NCBI GenBank assembly: GCA_949752735.1
Contig: OX457037.1
Coordinates: 1,960,733 to 2,024,732, forward strand
DNA: 64,000 nt
Origin: Lumbricus terrestris
Lineage: Eukaryota > Annelida > Clitellata > Crassiclitellata > Lumbricidae
Direction: 5' to 3'
Shown here in pieces: positions 22,296 through 31,167 of the stretch. Below the pieces are notes generated by a model. The model was not told where the DNA came from. It ran no database searches and was given only the letters and a program-made list of their open reading frames with translations. Made by a program: the position numbers and the translations under genes. Every line of letters starts with the position of its first letter. Positions within the stretch are counted from its first letter, which is position 1.

Positions 22296-25200
22296 AGTAT
22301 GTATGTCCTTAATTGTTAATCAAGATAACAAGCTTAGTTGCATGCTTTGTGGGAAGTCCTCACATTCCTTTTGCTTAACTGATGTCATTAATATGTCACA
22401 GACCCCGTGGTACTGTAATGAATGCAATTCCCATCCTCCTTCTGTGTCAACACTTGCACACTCAGTTAACACTGAACTAGACCTATTAACACAGCCTACT
22501 ACGGCAGAAATAAATGATCCTCGGGCTACTACTAAATTTGAATTATTTGATACTGATGACTCTAATAGATCTCTACTAAATAACAAGAATCTTGACCCTG
22601 ATGCTAATTTTTTTCCTAACTTAATGAAAGACTGTAATTATAGAAGTCTCACTGACTTAAATTCCAAGGACTATAAAAATACTTTCTCACTTTTGCATAT
22701 TAATTGTAGAAGCCTATTACCTAAAGTTGATGAAATAATTGGTCTACTAAACCATATACCTATATCCATCTTGGCAGTAACTGAAACCTGGCTAACTGAC
22801 AATACAGTGAGTTCCAATCTCATTCCTGGATACAACTTTGTTTATGAAAATAGAAGGTCAGGGCGTGCTGGTGGTGGTGTGGGTTTTTTTATTGGAGATG
22901 GAATTAAATACTCTAAAATTGACCACTCAAATAATTATAGCACTTTTGAAATGCAACTTATTAATATTTCTCAAACTAAAAGTCCGGACATTGTTATCTG
23001 TGTTATGTATCGACCTCCAGGCTCAAACATGGAACTCTTCAATAATGAACTGACCTTACTCCTGAATCATTTGACTTCCAATATATATAAAAGGAAAAGA
23101 ATCTTTATCACTGGTGATTTTAATGTTGATCTGCTATCTATAACCTCCCACTCACTTTCCAATGATTACCTTGAACTTATGACGTCTCACTATTTCCTCC
23201 CACTGATTCTCCAACCTACTAGGATCACTCCCACCTCAAGCACCTTAATAGATAATATCTTTACAAACTCAGCTCAACATGTTATTGAATCTGCTATCAT
23301 AATGACAGAAATTTCTGATCACCTACCGGTTATGACATGGTTGCATAATCTACCGGATCATAACTTGAATCTAGGGAAAGTTGATATGATAAGGATTGTA
23401 AATGATGACAATATCTCCAACTTTCAATCTTTATTATCTAATGTGGACTGGTCGTTGGTTCTGGGATATTGTCTGGAAAATAATACTGCTGATGCATACT
23501 CTTCTTTTATAAAAATAGTGATACATAACTTTGAAGTAGCATTCCCACTCAAACCTAAAAAAAGTTCTAGGAAAAACACATTTCAGCACCCCTGGATGAC
23601 CCAAGGATTGTTAAGAGCAATTAAAAAAAAGGAAAAACTCTATATAAATTATATAAAGCACCCTAATGATGAAAATAAAAAGAAGTTTACTGTATATAGA
23701 AATAAGTTTAAGGTAATCCGTAATAGTGTAGAATCAACTTATTATGCGAATGAATTCGCTAAATATAGTAATGACATTAAGAATACATGGCGGGTAATTA
23801 AATCCATAACTAGGACCGAAAAAACCACCACAGAAATAAAAGAGCTTAAAGTTAAGGATCTAACGACAAATGTCCCAAATGATATGGCTAACCATTTTAA
23901 TGATTACTTCACTGATTTAGCTCACTCGCTTGCACTTAAAATCCCATCTGTGGACCAAACTTTCAATGACTACTTGCCTCCACCTACGTTAAACTCTTTA
24001 GCTATTATTCCCACTTCACCAACTGAAATTATATCAATATGCAAATCTCTTAAAGCTACACATAGCTCTGGCTTGGATGACCTCGACCCGTGCATATTGT
24101 CCAAGGTAATGGTTATCCTTGCTACCCCACTGGCGGAAATAATTAACTGTTCTTTAATAAATGGAGTGGTTCCCTCTGAGATTAAAATGGCCAAGGTGTT
24201 ACCAATTCAAAAAATAGGAAATAATAATGATATTTCTAATTTCAGGCCTATATCGATTTTACCTTATTTTTCTAAATTATTCGAAAAAATTATGTATGAC
24301 AGATTACTTTCTCACATAGGTCACATTAACCTGCTCTACCCATTACAGCATGGTTTTCAATCAGGCCACTCCACATCTATGTCCTTACTTGATATACAAG
24401 ATAAAATTTCTAAAGCAATGGATAATAATGAATTCTCTATAGGTATATTCCTTGACCTTGCCAAGGCATTTGATACGGTGAATCATAAAATACTCCTGGA
24501 GAAATTACAACATTACGGTATTAGAGGTATTGCTCACAAATGGTTTAAGAGTTACTTAACTGATAGAACCCAGCAGGTCCTATGTAATGGTTCATTGTCT
24601 ACTCTCAAATTAATCCTACATGGGGTACCGCAGGGATCAATACTTGGACCTCTCCTCTTCTTAATTTACATAAATGACCTACCTAACTCATCATCCCTGC
24701 TACGTTATATTTTATTTGCAGATGATTCTAACGCATTCTTATCTAACTCTTCCTACGAACAACTGATTAATCTAGCTAACAAGGAGCTAGCTCTTGCTAG
24801 TGACTGGTTCAAAGCTAACAAGCTCTCTCTTAACGTTAGTAAAACCAACTACATCATCTTCAGATCTAATAAAAAAACCATCCCAACTACTGCTCATGGT
24901 TTATCAATTGATGGCGTTCCCATACCCCAGGTGGAATCTTCTAAGTTTCTTGGGGTCTTTGTTGACCAGCATTTAAAATGGAATGTTCACACTTATGAAA
25001 TATCAAAAAAAATCATGAAGAATCTTGGAATATTAAGGAGAATATCATACTTGCTTCCTACTTTAATACTGAAGAACTTATATCATGCCCTAATTCAACC
25101 TTACCTATCTTATTGTAATTTCATCTGGTCCTCAACATACCCTTCACACCTATCGACAATAAAAATTCTACAAAAAAAAGCTATCCGCATTATTACTAAG

Positions 25201-25805
25201 TCATCTTATAACTCACATACTAAACCCCTCTTTGATGATCTTAAGATTTTTAAAATTGAACAAATTAGATTTATCCAAACATGTGAATTTATGTTCAAGT
25301 ATGCCAATAACATGTTACCTGCTGCCTTCTTGTCATTTTTTACCCCAGTATCATCAGCTATTACTACTAGAAGTAACCGTGCCTTTATATGCCAATACGC
25401 CAGAACCAACACTCGTAAATTTTCTATACAGTACCAGGGACCTCTAGTGTGGAATAATTTGCCGAAGGACATCCAAACTGCTCACAGCCTTCCGCATTTC
25501 AAAAGACTTATTCGTTCCCATATATTTAACATAGAAAGGATAATTGATGGATAATTGACACCTTGCATTCTACTTACAGTCCATCTATCTACCTTTTCTT
25601 ATTCAGCTACTAATTTATCTACTGGGCCCCTACCAGCGGGACCCGTCCCTTTAGGTGTGCCCTTTGTGCCCTACGTATGTTATTCTTATAAATTTGCTGT
25701 GTTATTTGGTTTATTATTGTTGTCTATTGATGTACTGCTTTAGTTGAAAATGTTTCATGGGTTCAATAAATAAAATGAAATGAAATGAAAATGAAATGAA
25801 ATGAA
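22296..25805 (+). mobile_element. CR1/L2-group LINE inserted in the hAT element
   Basis: This is a non-LTR retrotransposon copy with one intact long ORF (22,303-25,554). A short 3' region ends in AATAAATAAA followed by an (AATGA)n-type tail, and host transposase sequence resumes at about 25,806 ('gtaacattcaagcgacc'). The 5' end is truncated: the PHD-like finger starts in its middle at the junction. Confidence 0.88.
22303..25554 (+). CDS. LINE ORF2: endonuclease and reverse transcriptase
   Basis: 1,083 residues. Residues 13-41 show half of a PHD-like zinc finger (CMLC, HSFC, CNEC; the usual first Cys pair is missing). The AP-type endonuclease domain starts near 127 (LLHINCRSL), with TGDFNVD at 270-276 and SDHLPV at 338-343. 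The reverse transcriptase has FRPISIL at about 647, GIFLDLAKAFDTVNH at about 715, GVPQGSILGPLLFLIYINDL at about 770, and the catalytic box FADD at 805-808. A C-terminal region ending LVWNNLP... is typical of CR1/L2-group ORF2. The frame has no stop or shift, so the insertion is probably recent. The first Met is convenient rather than native because the element is 5'-truncated. It copies its RNA at nicked target DNA in the nucleus. Confidence 0.93.
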   Translation: MSLIVNQDNKLSCMLCGKSSHSFCLTDVINMSQTPWYCNECNSHPPSVSTLAHSVNTELDLLTQPTTAEINDPRATTKFELFDTDDSNRSLLNNKNLDPDANFFPNLMKDCNYRSLTDLNSKDYKNTFSLLHINCRSLLPKVDEIIGLLNHIPISILAVTETWLTDNTVSSNLIPGYNFVYENRRSGRAGGGVGFFIGDGIKYSKIDHSNNYSTFEMQLINISQTKSPDIVICVMYRPPGSNMELFNNELTLLLNHLTSNIYKRKRIFITGDFNVDLLSITSHSLSNDYLELMTSHYFLPLILQPTRITPTSSTLIDNIFTNSAQHVIESAIIMTEISDHLPVMTWLHNLPDHNLNLGKVDMIRIVNDDNISNFQSLLSNVDWSLVLGYCLENNTADAYSSFIKIVIHNFEVAFPLKPKKSSRKNTFQHPWMTQGLLRAIKKKEKLYINYIKHPNDENKKKFTVYRNKFKVIRNSVESTYYANEFAKYSNDIKNTWRVIKSITRTEKTTTEIKELKVKDLTTNVPNDMANHFNDYFTDLAHSLALKIPSVDQTFNDYLPPPTLNSLAIIPTSPTEIISICKSLKATHSSGLDDLDPCILSKVMVILATPLAEIINCSLINGVVPSEIKMAKVLPIQKIGNNNDISNFRPISILPYFSKLFEKIMYDRLLSHIGHINLLYPLQHGFQSGHSTSMSLLDIQDKISKAMDNNEFSIGIFLDLAKAFDTVNHKILLEKLQHYGIRGIAHKWFKSYLTDRTQQVLCNGSLSTLKLILHGVPQGSILGPLLFLIYINDLPNSSSLLRYILFADDSNAFLSNSSYEQLINLANKELALASDWFKANKLSLNVSKTNYIIFRSNKKTIPTTAHGLSIDGVPIPQVESSKFLGVFVDQHLKWNVHTYEISKKIMKNLGILRRISYLLPTLILKNLYHALIQPYLSYCNFIWSSTYPSHLSTIKILQKKAIRIITKSSYNSHTKPLFDDLKIFKIEQIRFIQTCEFMFKYANNMLPAAFLSFFTPVSSAITTRSNRAFICQYARTNTRKFSIQYQGPLVWNNLPKDIQTAHSLPHFKRLIRSHIFNIERIIDG

Positions 25806-26495
25806 GTAACATTCAAGCGACCTGGAGCACTCCACAAGGCCAGATGGATGGCCAAATTGATTTATTCAATCAAGCTATGTCTTTTTGAGCAACAGATTGC
25901 AAAGCTTCCACGCAACACAATAACAACAGAGCGTCAGGTCACAAAAGTGAGAGACTTCGTGAATTTTGTGACCCCGGTTTACAGCTCTTGGTGGATGACT
26001 TGTAGTTCGGGTGACTGATGCGCCTTGAAGCTATACAAATCATTCTTGCAATATGACATGCTGAATGCACAGGTCTCCGCGAGTGCTGTTCGTGCCTTCA
26101 AACGACATTTGTGGTATTTAACGGCAGAAATGGTGCCACTTGCACTGTTTAGTAATACTGTTCCAGACACTGAACGACGTGCCCTTGCTAATCGCCTGCT
26201 TTCAGTTAAGCCAAAAGAACGCTTGCAATTGCCGCAGAACAGATTTGGATCGGGCTTTGGGAGACCTAAATTTCCAGTTGTAATCGCAGCTACAACAACT
26301 CTTGCCGATCTTTCAGGGACTGACTCGTGGTATATGTTTGAAATACTACAAGTTGACACTCAGTTCCTCAACGAAGAGCTGTCCGACTGGTGGAGCCGCA
26401 ATGACTATCAAACTGCTATGAGAAACATTGAAGCACTCAACGTAATCAATGACTATGCTGAGAGAGGAGTGAACCTCAGCTCGGATTTTCTGTGA
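25806..26495 (+). pseudogene. hAT-like transposase, C-terminal part
   Basis: The transposase resumes after the LINE with TFKRPGALHKARWMAKLIYS, characteristic of the same uncharacterised family, then FVTPVYSSWWM. An in-frame TGA occurs at 26,016. The frame continues with RHLWYLTAEMVPLALFS, LSGTDSWYMFEILQ and NDYAERGVNLSSDF, which resembles a hAT C-terminal dimerisation region. The part from 26,025 lacks an ATG start and is a continuation, not a separate gene. Confidence 0.75.
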
Positions 26496-26973
26496 GCATC
26501 AAAGACTGAACAGCATTATCAAGATGTGCTTCAAGTTGTGGAACAAGACCGGCAGAGACAATCCAATCCGCGCAAACGCAAGTCAACTTCCGAATGACAA
26601 TATCCGCTTGACATGTGTCATGTAATAGCATCGCAACATAAATGTTTTTACAATAGAAATAATAAATAAGTTCACTTCTAAAAATCTTTGCAATACTTCT
26701 GAAGATAGCTCTTGGCTAATACAGCACAGATAATGTTAAGAACTATTGGACCTATCTTTAAAGTCTTGTTGCAGCATAATAATGCATAATCTGTTCAGTG
26801 TGTTCGCCATTGTAAAACTTCAGTTGCTGGGTGGGATACCTAGAATATGTCAGAAATTTCTCAAATTTTGGGAAACACACTTTTTTAGTGATAGGAAAAG
26901 AAGTGAATTAGGGACAAAAACTTTTGAAAGTTTTTTAACAATTATGGGGCGTTTGATGCACCCTACTGTACAT

Positions 26974-28832
26974 ACCCGTATTGCTTCTTCGTATTGTGAT
27001 GTGGCAAAATGAATCGCAGCCAAATAAGCCAAAACCACAGGTACAACGCCGTCGGATTTATCATCTGCAGCATATCTCAAAGCTCTTCTAAGAAACTCCT
27101 TTGAGAGGAGCAGGAGTAGTTGACATTTTGGACGACTATTCGATCCGGTTAAATTTTGCATGACATCCTGAGCGCATAGGAGTTGAAACTGACTACTTTG
27201 CTCTATGGAGGTTTTTGGAAAGTCATGATAACTGCACCTTATCATTGTCGGTTGCGCTGAAACTATGTTTACAAGTTCTACAAATAGATTGCTCTCCCAT
27301 GAAATCTGTTTACACTCTATGCCATATGCAGCATGCAATATGTGTAGTAGAATGTCATAATACGTGAAGCATCGTATGTTCTGTATTGTTGGAAGGTATC
27401 TCGTGCGTATGTCTGGTCCACAATCAAGAGACCCTAAAATATATCTACTTATCAAGTTCCAGCGCTGTTTCGAATCTGACTCACACTTTATCAGAGAAAG
27501 ACAGTTAGCATAAGAGTTTGAGAATGTCGAAAACAACAGAAAGTCCAACGATTTTGATTCATTTTCTTTCCAAAATTCCAAGAGACGCGGCAAGAATTCC
27601 TCGAAATACGTAATTTCTTCCGCTGGTATAATTAGGCCTACATTCTCTAAACGTACAATGCATGACTGTATGTAATTTTCAACGAACCAGCTGCAAAGAA
27701 CGGCCGAGTTTTGGAATTCGTTAAGTCGTGCCTTTGTCTTGTTAAGTATTTTGGGGCTCGATGGCTTGTAAAATAAATTAGCCTCAGCAATAAAATAGTT
27801 TGGAATGTGCTCCTTCTTCAGCCACTCTGCAAGTTTCTTTAACAACTTGCAGCAGGTCGCAATAACAGAAGAAAAATTCTACCATTCGGGTGGCATTTCT
27901 TCACAGGTCCATAACATCAGCGTCTTCAAATGATACGTACATAGAACCTCATCTTCCTTTGGACAACCCTTTTGTATTAATTCTCTCTTTGCAAAGAATC
28001 TCAACAAATGATAGACAATCTGCTGAGCTTGTGTCCAACCCTGAATTAATATGACTTCAGCTACTGAAAATGACAATCTCCACTGGTATTTATCGTCTCT
28101 GCAAGAACGATGCTGGACGTAAACAACGTGACAACCAGATTGCTCAACCTCGGAGATTGTATCAGCGGTCGGCCACCCGTTATTCCTGAGTCTTTTGAGC
28201 CAACCATGGGCTTGTTCGGGCCACTGTGGACACCAAGTGCCTCGTACTATATCACCCCCGGTAAGATCATGAGACCTACTATATGTAGGCCAACATGTAC
28301 CTATTTTTTGTTTTATTGCTGGGCCACTTACGATGATGGTCTTGTTTCGCCTTTTGAGTCTATCTTGCAGAGAATACAAATCCATGAACAAGAAACTATT
28401 TACAGGAACACGCATGACTTCGTATCGTTTATCTTTCCAAACGTACTTCATTCCCCCCATAGATACTTTTCGAACGAAACCTGGATACTTTCCGTATGAT
28501 TGAAGCTGTTCGCACTTGATTGTATCTGTCAAGTCAATTGTGTCCTTCGGTAACATTAGATAGTCGCCAGTGAAGGCAAGTTCATCAGCTCTTGAGACCA
28601 AAATATCAAAATCTTCAATGCATGAATTGATAGGTCGTATAAAAAACTCGGCAGCGCTGCCACACAGAATCGCATAATGGTTTGAATAACTTCCCCCACC
28701 AGTTCTCTGGAGTCTGATTAAGTCATGCATGTGATCTGAGACACGACCAGGCGACTTCGGAAGCAGCTGGCAGGTGCTAACGATGAACGCAGACGCCATT
28801 GCTTCGATTGATTCATCTGCATAGTCGGCCAT
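26974..28832 (-). pseudogene. Mab-21 / cGAS-like receptor gene 2, N-terminal and central parts
   Basis: The minus-strand start is Met at 28,832, after the same TTTAG/G acceptor-like site as gene 1. It is collinear with gene 1: AILCGSAAEFFIRPINSC with the Gly-Ser motif, then EDFDILV (an acid-x-acid pair better conserved than in gene 1). VSGPAIKQKIG, GWPTADTISEVEQSGCHVVY and KTLMLWTCEEMPPEW follow. The next codon is TAG at 27,879-27,881 where gene 1 has Trp (TGG), a single-base nonsense change. The frame then continues open from SSVIATCCKLL to EEAIRVCT, where the hAT element interrupts it at 26,973. Residues beyond 26,965 in the open frame are transposon sequence. The family makes or once made cyclic nucleotide signals in innate immunity; this copy is dead as read. 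Confidence 0.88.
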
Positions 28833-28849
28833 CCTAAATGAAAACATTC

Positions 28850-29454
28850 CATTCTAGACACTCATCATCATCATCCTATCATACTTACCATAATTAATAT
28901 CTGCAGGAAGACGGAAAAACTGAATTCTAGCTATCACCCGTGATATAAATTTTTAATAATCACCATATTTAAATGCTCATAGATCGACCAATGGGGTGCT
29001 ATATAAATTTATGCGACTGATTGATTGACTGAATAATGTTTAGTTGTTTATCATGCTGTCTACTCTCAACTGTCTAGCAGTAAATCTTAAGGCGAACTGA
29101 AACGTCTGATACTAATCTTGACCATCCCATTCATTACTATTGACTATGTTTGCATTATATATTCGGACAACTCAAATTTAACGTAACATACTGTACGAAG
29201 GAATCTCTACTGACCCACAGGTTTTATTGCAATAGGCTACAGTGTAAAGCTGGAAGAAGACGCCGACTAGGATGATTCCAAAAACATTTTAAGTTAATGA
29301 GCATAGCAGGTAATTTAGTTCTTTTGGGTATCGAATAAATCTGCATAACAAATTTCAAGATCGAATGCATTTCTCAATCAACCAAAAGTTTCCACAATCA
29401 TTCGTAAAAAATTACAAATTGAAATAATGGTTATAATTACACATAACACCAAAG
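28850..29454. other. Upstream flank of gene 2
   Basis: A short CAT run (28,863) and 'gaaaaactgaattctagctatc' match the sequence around 11,070 upstream of gene 1, so this is the start of a U2 block. It is cut off by the retrotransposon at 29,455. Nothing else is seen. Confidence 0.5.
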
Positions 29455-29458
29455 TCAA

Positions 29459-30907
29459 TGTAGCGAACCAGGTTGCTACAAGCTACCTTACTTATTTACT
29501 TAAGTAAGGCCGCTATTTCTATTACGAATTCATGGGTGCTATGCTTAGCACTGATCGATGCGGTCATCGCTATATTTAGCTTCCCATGCATTTTTCAATG
29601 GAACTTTCCACCACCGGCGATTTTTGATTGGTTAGACATCACGCGATGTTTTAGGCGCCAAGAAGCGCTCTCTTGCGGCAAATTAACGCGCAAACCTTTA
29701 GTCGGGCTGCAGAATTGAATCGTGTAAGACCTATGCTGGTGGAAATCGTGAATCGCGGTAAAATTGATGGTATTTTCGATTCTGGCAAGTTTTCTCAGGT
29801 AGAAGACGAGGTTCTTCCGATGTCTTGTGAATCGATGTGTAATTACGAAGATTTCCGGCAACGATTAAATTAATAATACGCTTCCTACGGAGAAATTCTG
29901 GCATCGGCCGACGACTCAATAACTTTCTACAGGACGGAAAACGGTGGATCGGCTGTCCTAAAATATCAAAGGGAACAGGGAAGTATAGGCAACCTAATCT
30001 ATAGAGCTCGAACCTGAACTAAGTGTAATTAGATAAAACTTGTATCGCTATTTTGGTGTAAATATTAGTTGTGGTGTATTCAGTCTGTGAACTGATCGGA
30101 TAGGTGTGAAATAGTCAGTCTGTGAACTGATCTGATAAAACTTAAGCTAGTTAAGGGACATAGGCGTTTTAGGAGGGCCTTGATAGTGAATCTTTAATAT
30201 TGTTTCTATTTTATCGGCTGTGTAAATAATTGCTAATGAACGACAGACAGTCGCTTGATTAATTCTACAATAAATGAAACTTGAATAGAGAACTGTGAAG
30301 TGATTTCTGCTATCGAATTATAATGGACTCCGACAGGGAAACGGACAGTGTCTTAGGGACAGAACAAGAGGAAGATGAGTTATGTCCGAGAGAAACCCTT
30401 GAGTTGGGGACTACAGACAATACTGATGACTTAGACCCTGCTGTATTACAGAAGCAAATGACTACCATAGAACAGTTTATGGAGCGCCAGAGTAGCATTT
30501 TAATCGGTCTAGCCGAAGAGCTGAATCTAGTTTCCATGCAGCAAGCCCAATTAAGTTCCCGCCAGAAAGAATGTGAAACAATGGTGAAGTCGGTAGCTGA
30601 TGGTAAAGTGGGTGATGGAGCTTGGGGAAAAGTTGAGGAAACGAACCCAGATAAGCACCCATTTAGTGGGGCTGTTGTGAGCTTAACAGCCACCGCTGAC
30701 ATATGTCCAATATCGGCCCATCCTGAGGAATTTGGTAACCAGAGAAGCTCACACCCTAGGTTAGGATTCGAACCCGCTACCATTGACACCAAAACCCTTG
30801 ACCTAGGACCCAGCTTTCCTCAACCGCGCTTAAGGGGGCGCGCAACAGTAGAGCCCATTAATTTGGGGGTGGAAACGTTAGGACAGGCGGCGCCCCCGCG
30901 CGTCACA
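29459..30907 (+). repeat. 5' LTR
   Basis: It runs TGTAGCGAACC ... GCGTCACA. AATAAA at about 30,270 is a candidate polyadenylation signal, so R would end shortly after. A duplicated block 'cagtctgtgaactgatc' sits at about 30,079 and 30,117. The last 585 bp is coding sequence of the leader ORF. Confidence 0.93.
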
Positions 30908-31156
30908 ATTGGTTCCAGCAAGTGGGATGAAGCTACAAAAGGTCATGGGTCAGAGGGTAAAATAATAATGGATCCCAGATTTGGTAGAACAGAAGATTTA
31001 TGGGAAGAAGTGGAAAATGGAAAAGAAAATTTTTCACAAGATGATCCAAGAAGAATGGATGTACAGATGAAATACTTTGGTGCTAGACCAAGGGATTTAC
31101 AAGGTCAAGGTCAAAAGGTAAATGACTTACAAGGTCAAGGTCAAGGTCAAAAGTAA
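30323..31156 (+). CDS. Leader ORF beginning inside the LTR
   Basis: 277 codons. Residues 1-195 are encoded by the LTR and the rest by the internal region across the primer-binding site. The N-terminus is acidic (Asp/Glu-rich), with a likely helical stretch MTTIEQFMERQSSILIGLAE about residues 45-65. The C-terminus is Gly/Gln-rich (DLQGQGQ repeats). No known domain is recognised. The frame stops 12 bases before the Met of the Gag-Pol frame, which is in a different phase, so reinitiation or frameshifting could couple the two. Its start lies downstream of the AATAAA, so only transcripts from the 5' LTR would carry it. The 3' LTR repeats its first part (42,216-42,809) and then runs into host DNA. 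Confidence 0.6.
   Translation: MDSDRETDSVLGTEQEEDELCPRETLELGTTDNTDDLDPAVLQKQMTTIEQFMERQSSILIGLAEELNLVSMQQAQLSSRQKECETMVKSVADGKVGDGAWGKVEETNPDKHPFSGAVVSLTATADICPISAHPEEFGNQRSSHPRLGFEPATIDTKTLDLGPSFPQPRLRGRATVEPINLGVETLGQAAPPRVTIGSSKWDEATKGHGSEGKIIMDPRFGRTEDLWEEVENGKENFSQDDPRRMDVQMKYFGARPRDLQGQGQKVNDLQGQGQGQK
30910..30928 (+). promoter_or_regulatory. Candidate primer-binding site
   Basis: Two bases after the LTR end the sequence reads TGGTTCCAGCAAGTGGGAT. TGG matches the complement of a tRNA CCA end, and the rest is reminiscent of a tRNA-Leu 3' end with a one-base gap. The tRNA identity is uncertain. Confidence 0.55.
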
Positions 31157-31167
31157 ATACAACTGAC

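Larger units (their letters stand above)
20836..26965 (+). mobile_element. hAT-like DNA transposon inserted in cGAS-like gene 2, TSD CTGTACAT
   Basis: The ends are inverted: TAGGGTGCATCAAACGCCCC on the left and the same word when the right end is reverse-complemented. The 8-bp target CTGTACAT is present on both sides (20,828-20,835 and 26,966-26,973). It is 6,130 bp long, of which about 3.5 kb is a later LINE insertion, leaving a typical hAT-sized element of about 2.6 kb. A broken transposase lies inside on the plus strand. The end sequence (TAGGG) and 8-bp duplication of nTnnnnAn form fit the hAT superfamily. Confidence 0.92.

Noticed and set aside
30750..30800. tRNA gene on the minus strand in the LTR (GGTTCGAATCC)
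   Set aside because: A B-box-like word is present but no clear A box, cloverleaf or terminator.
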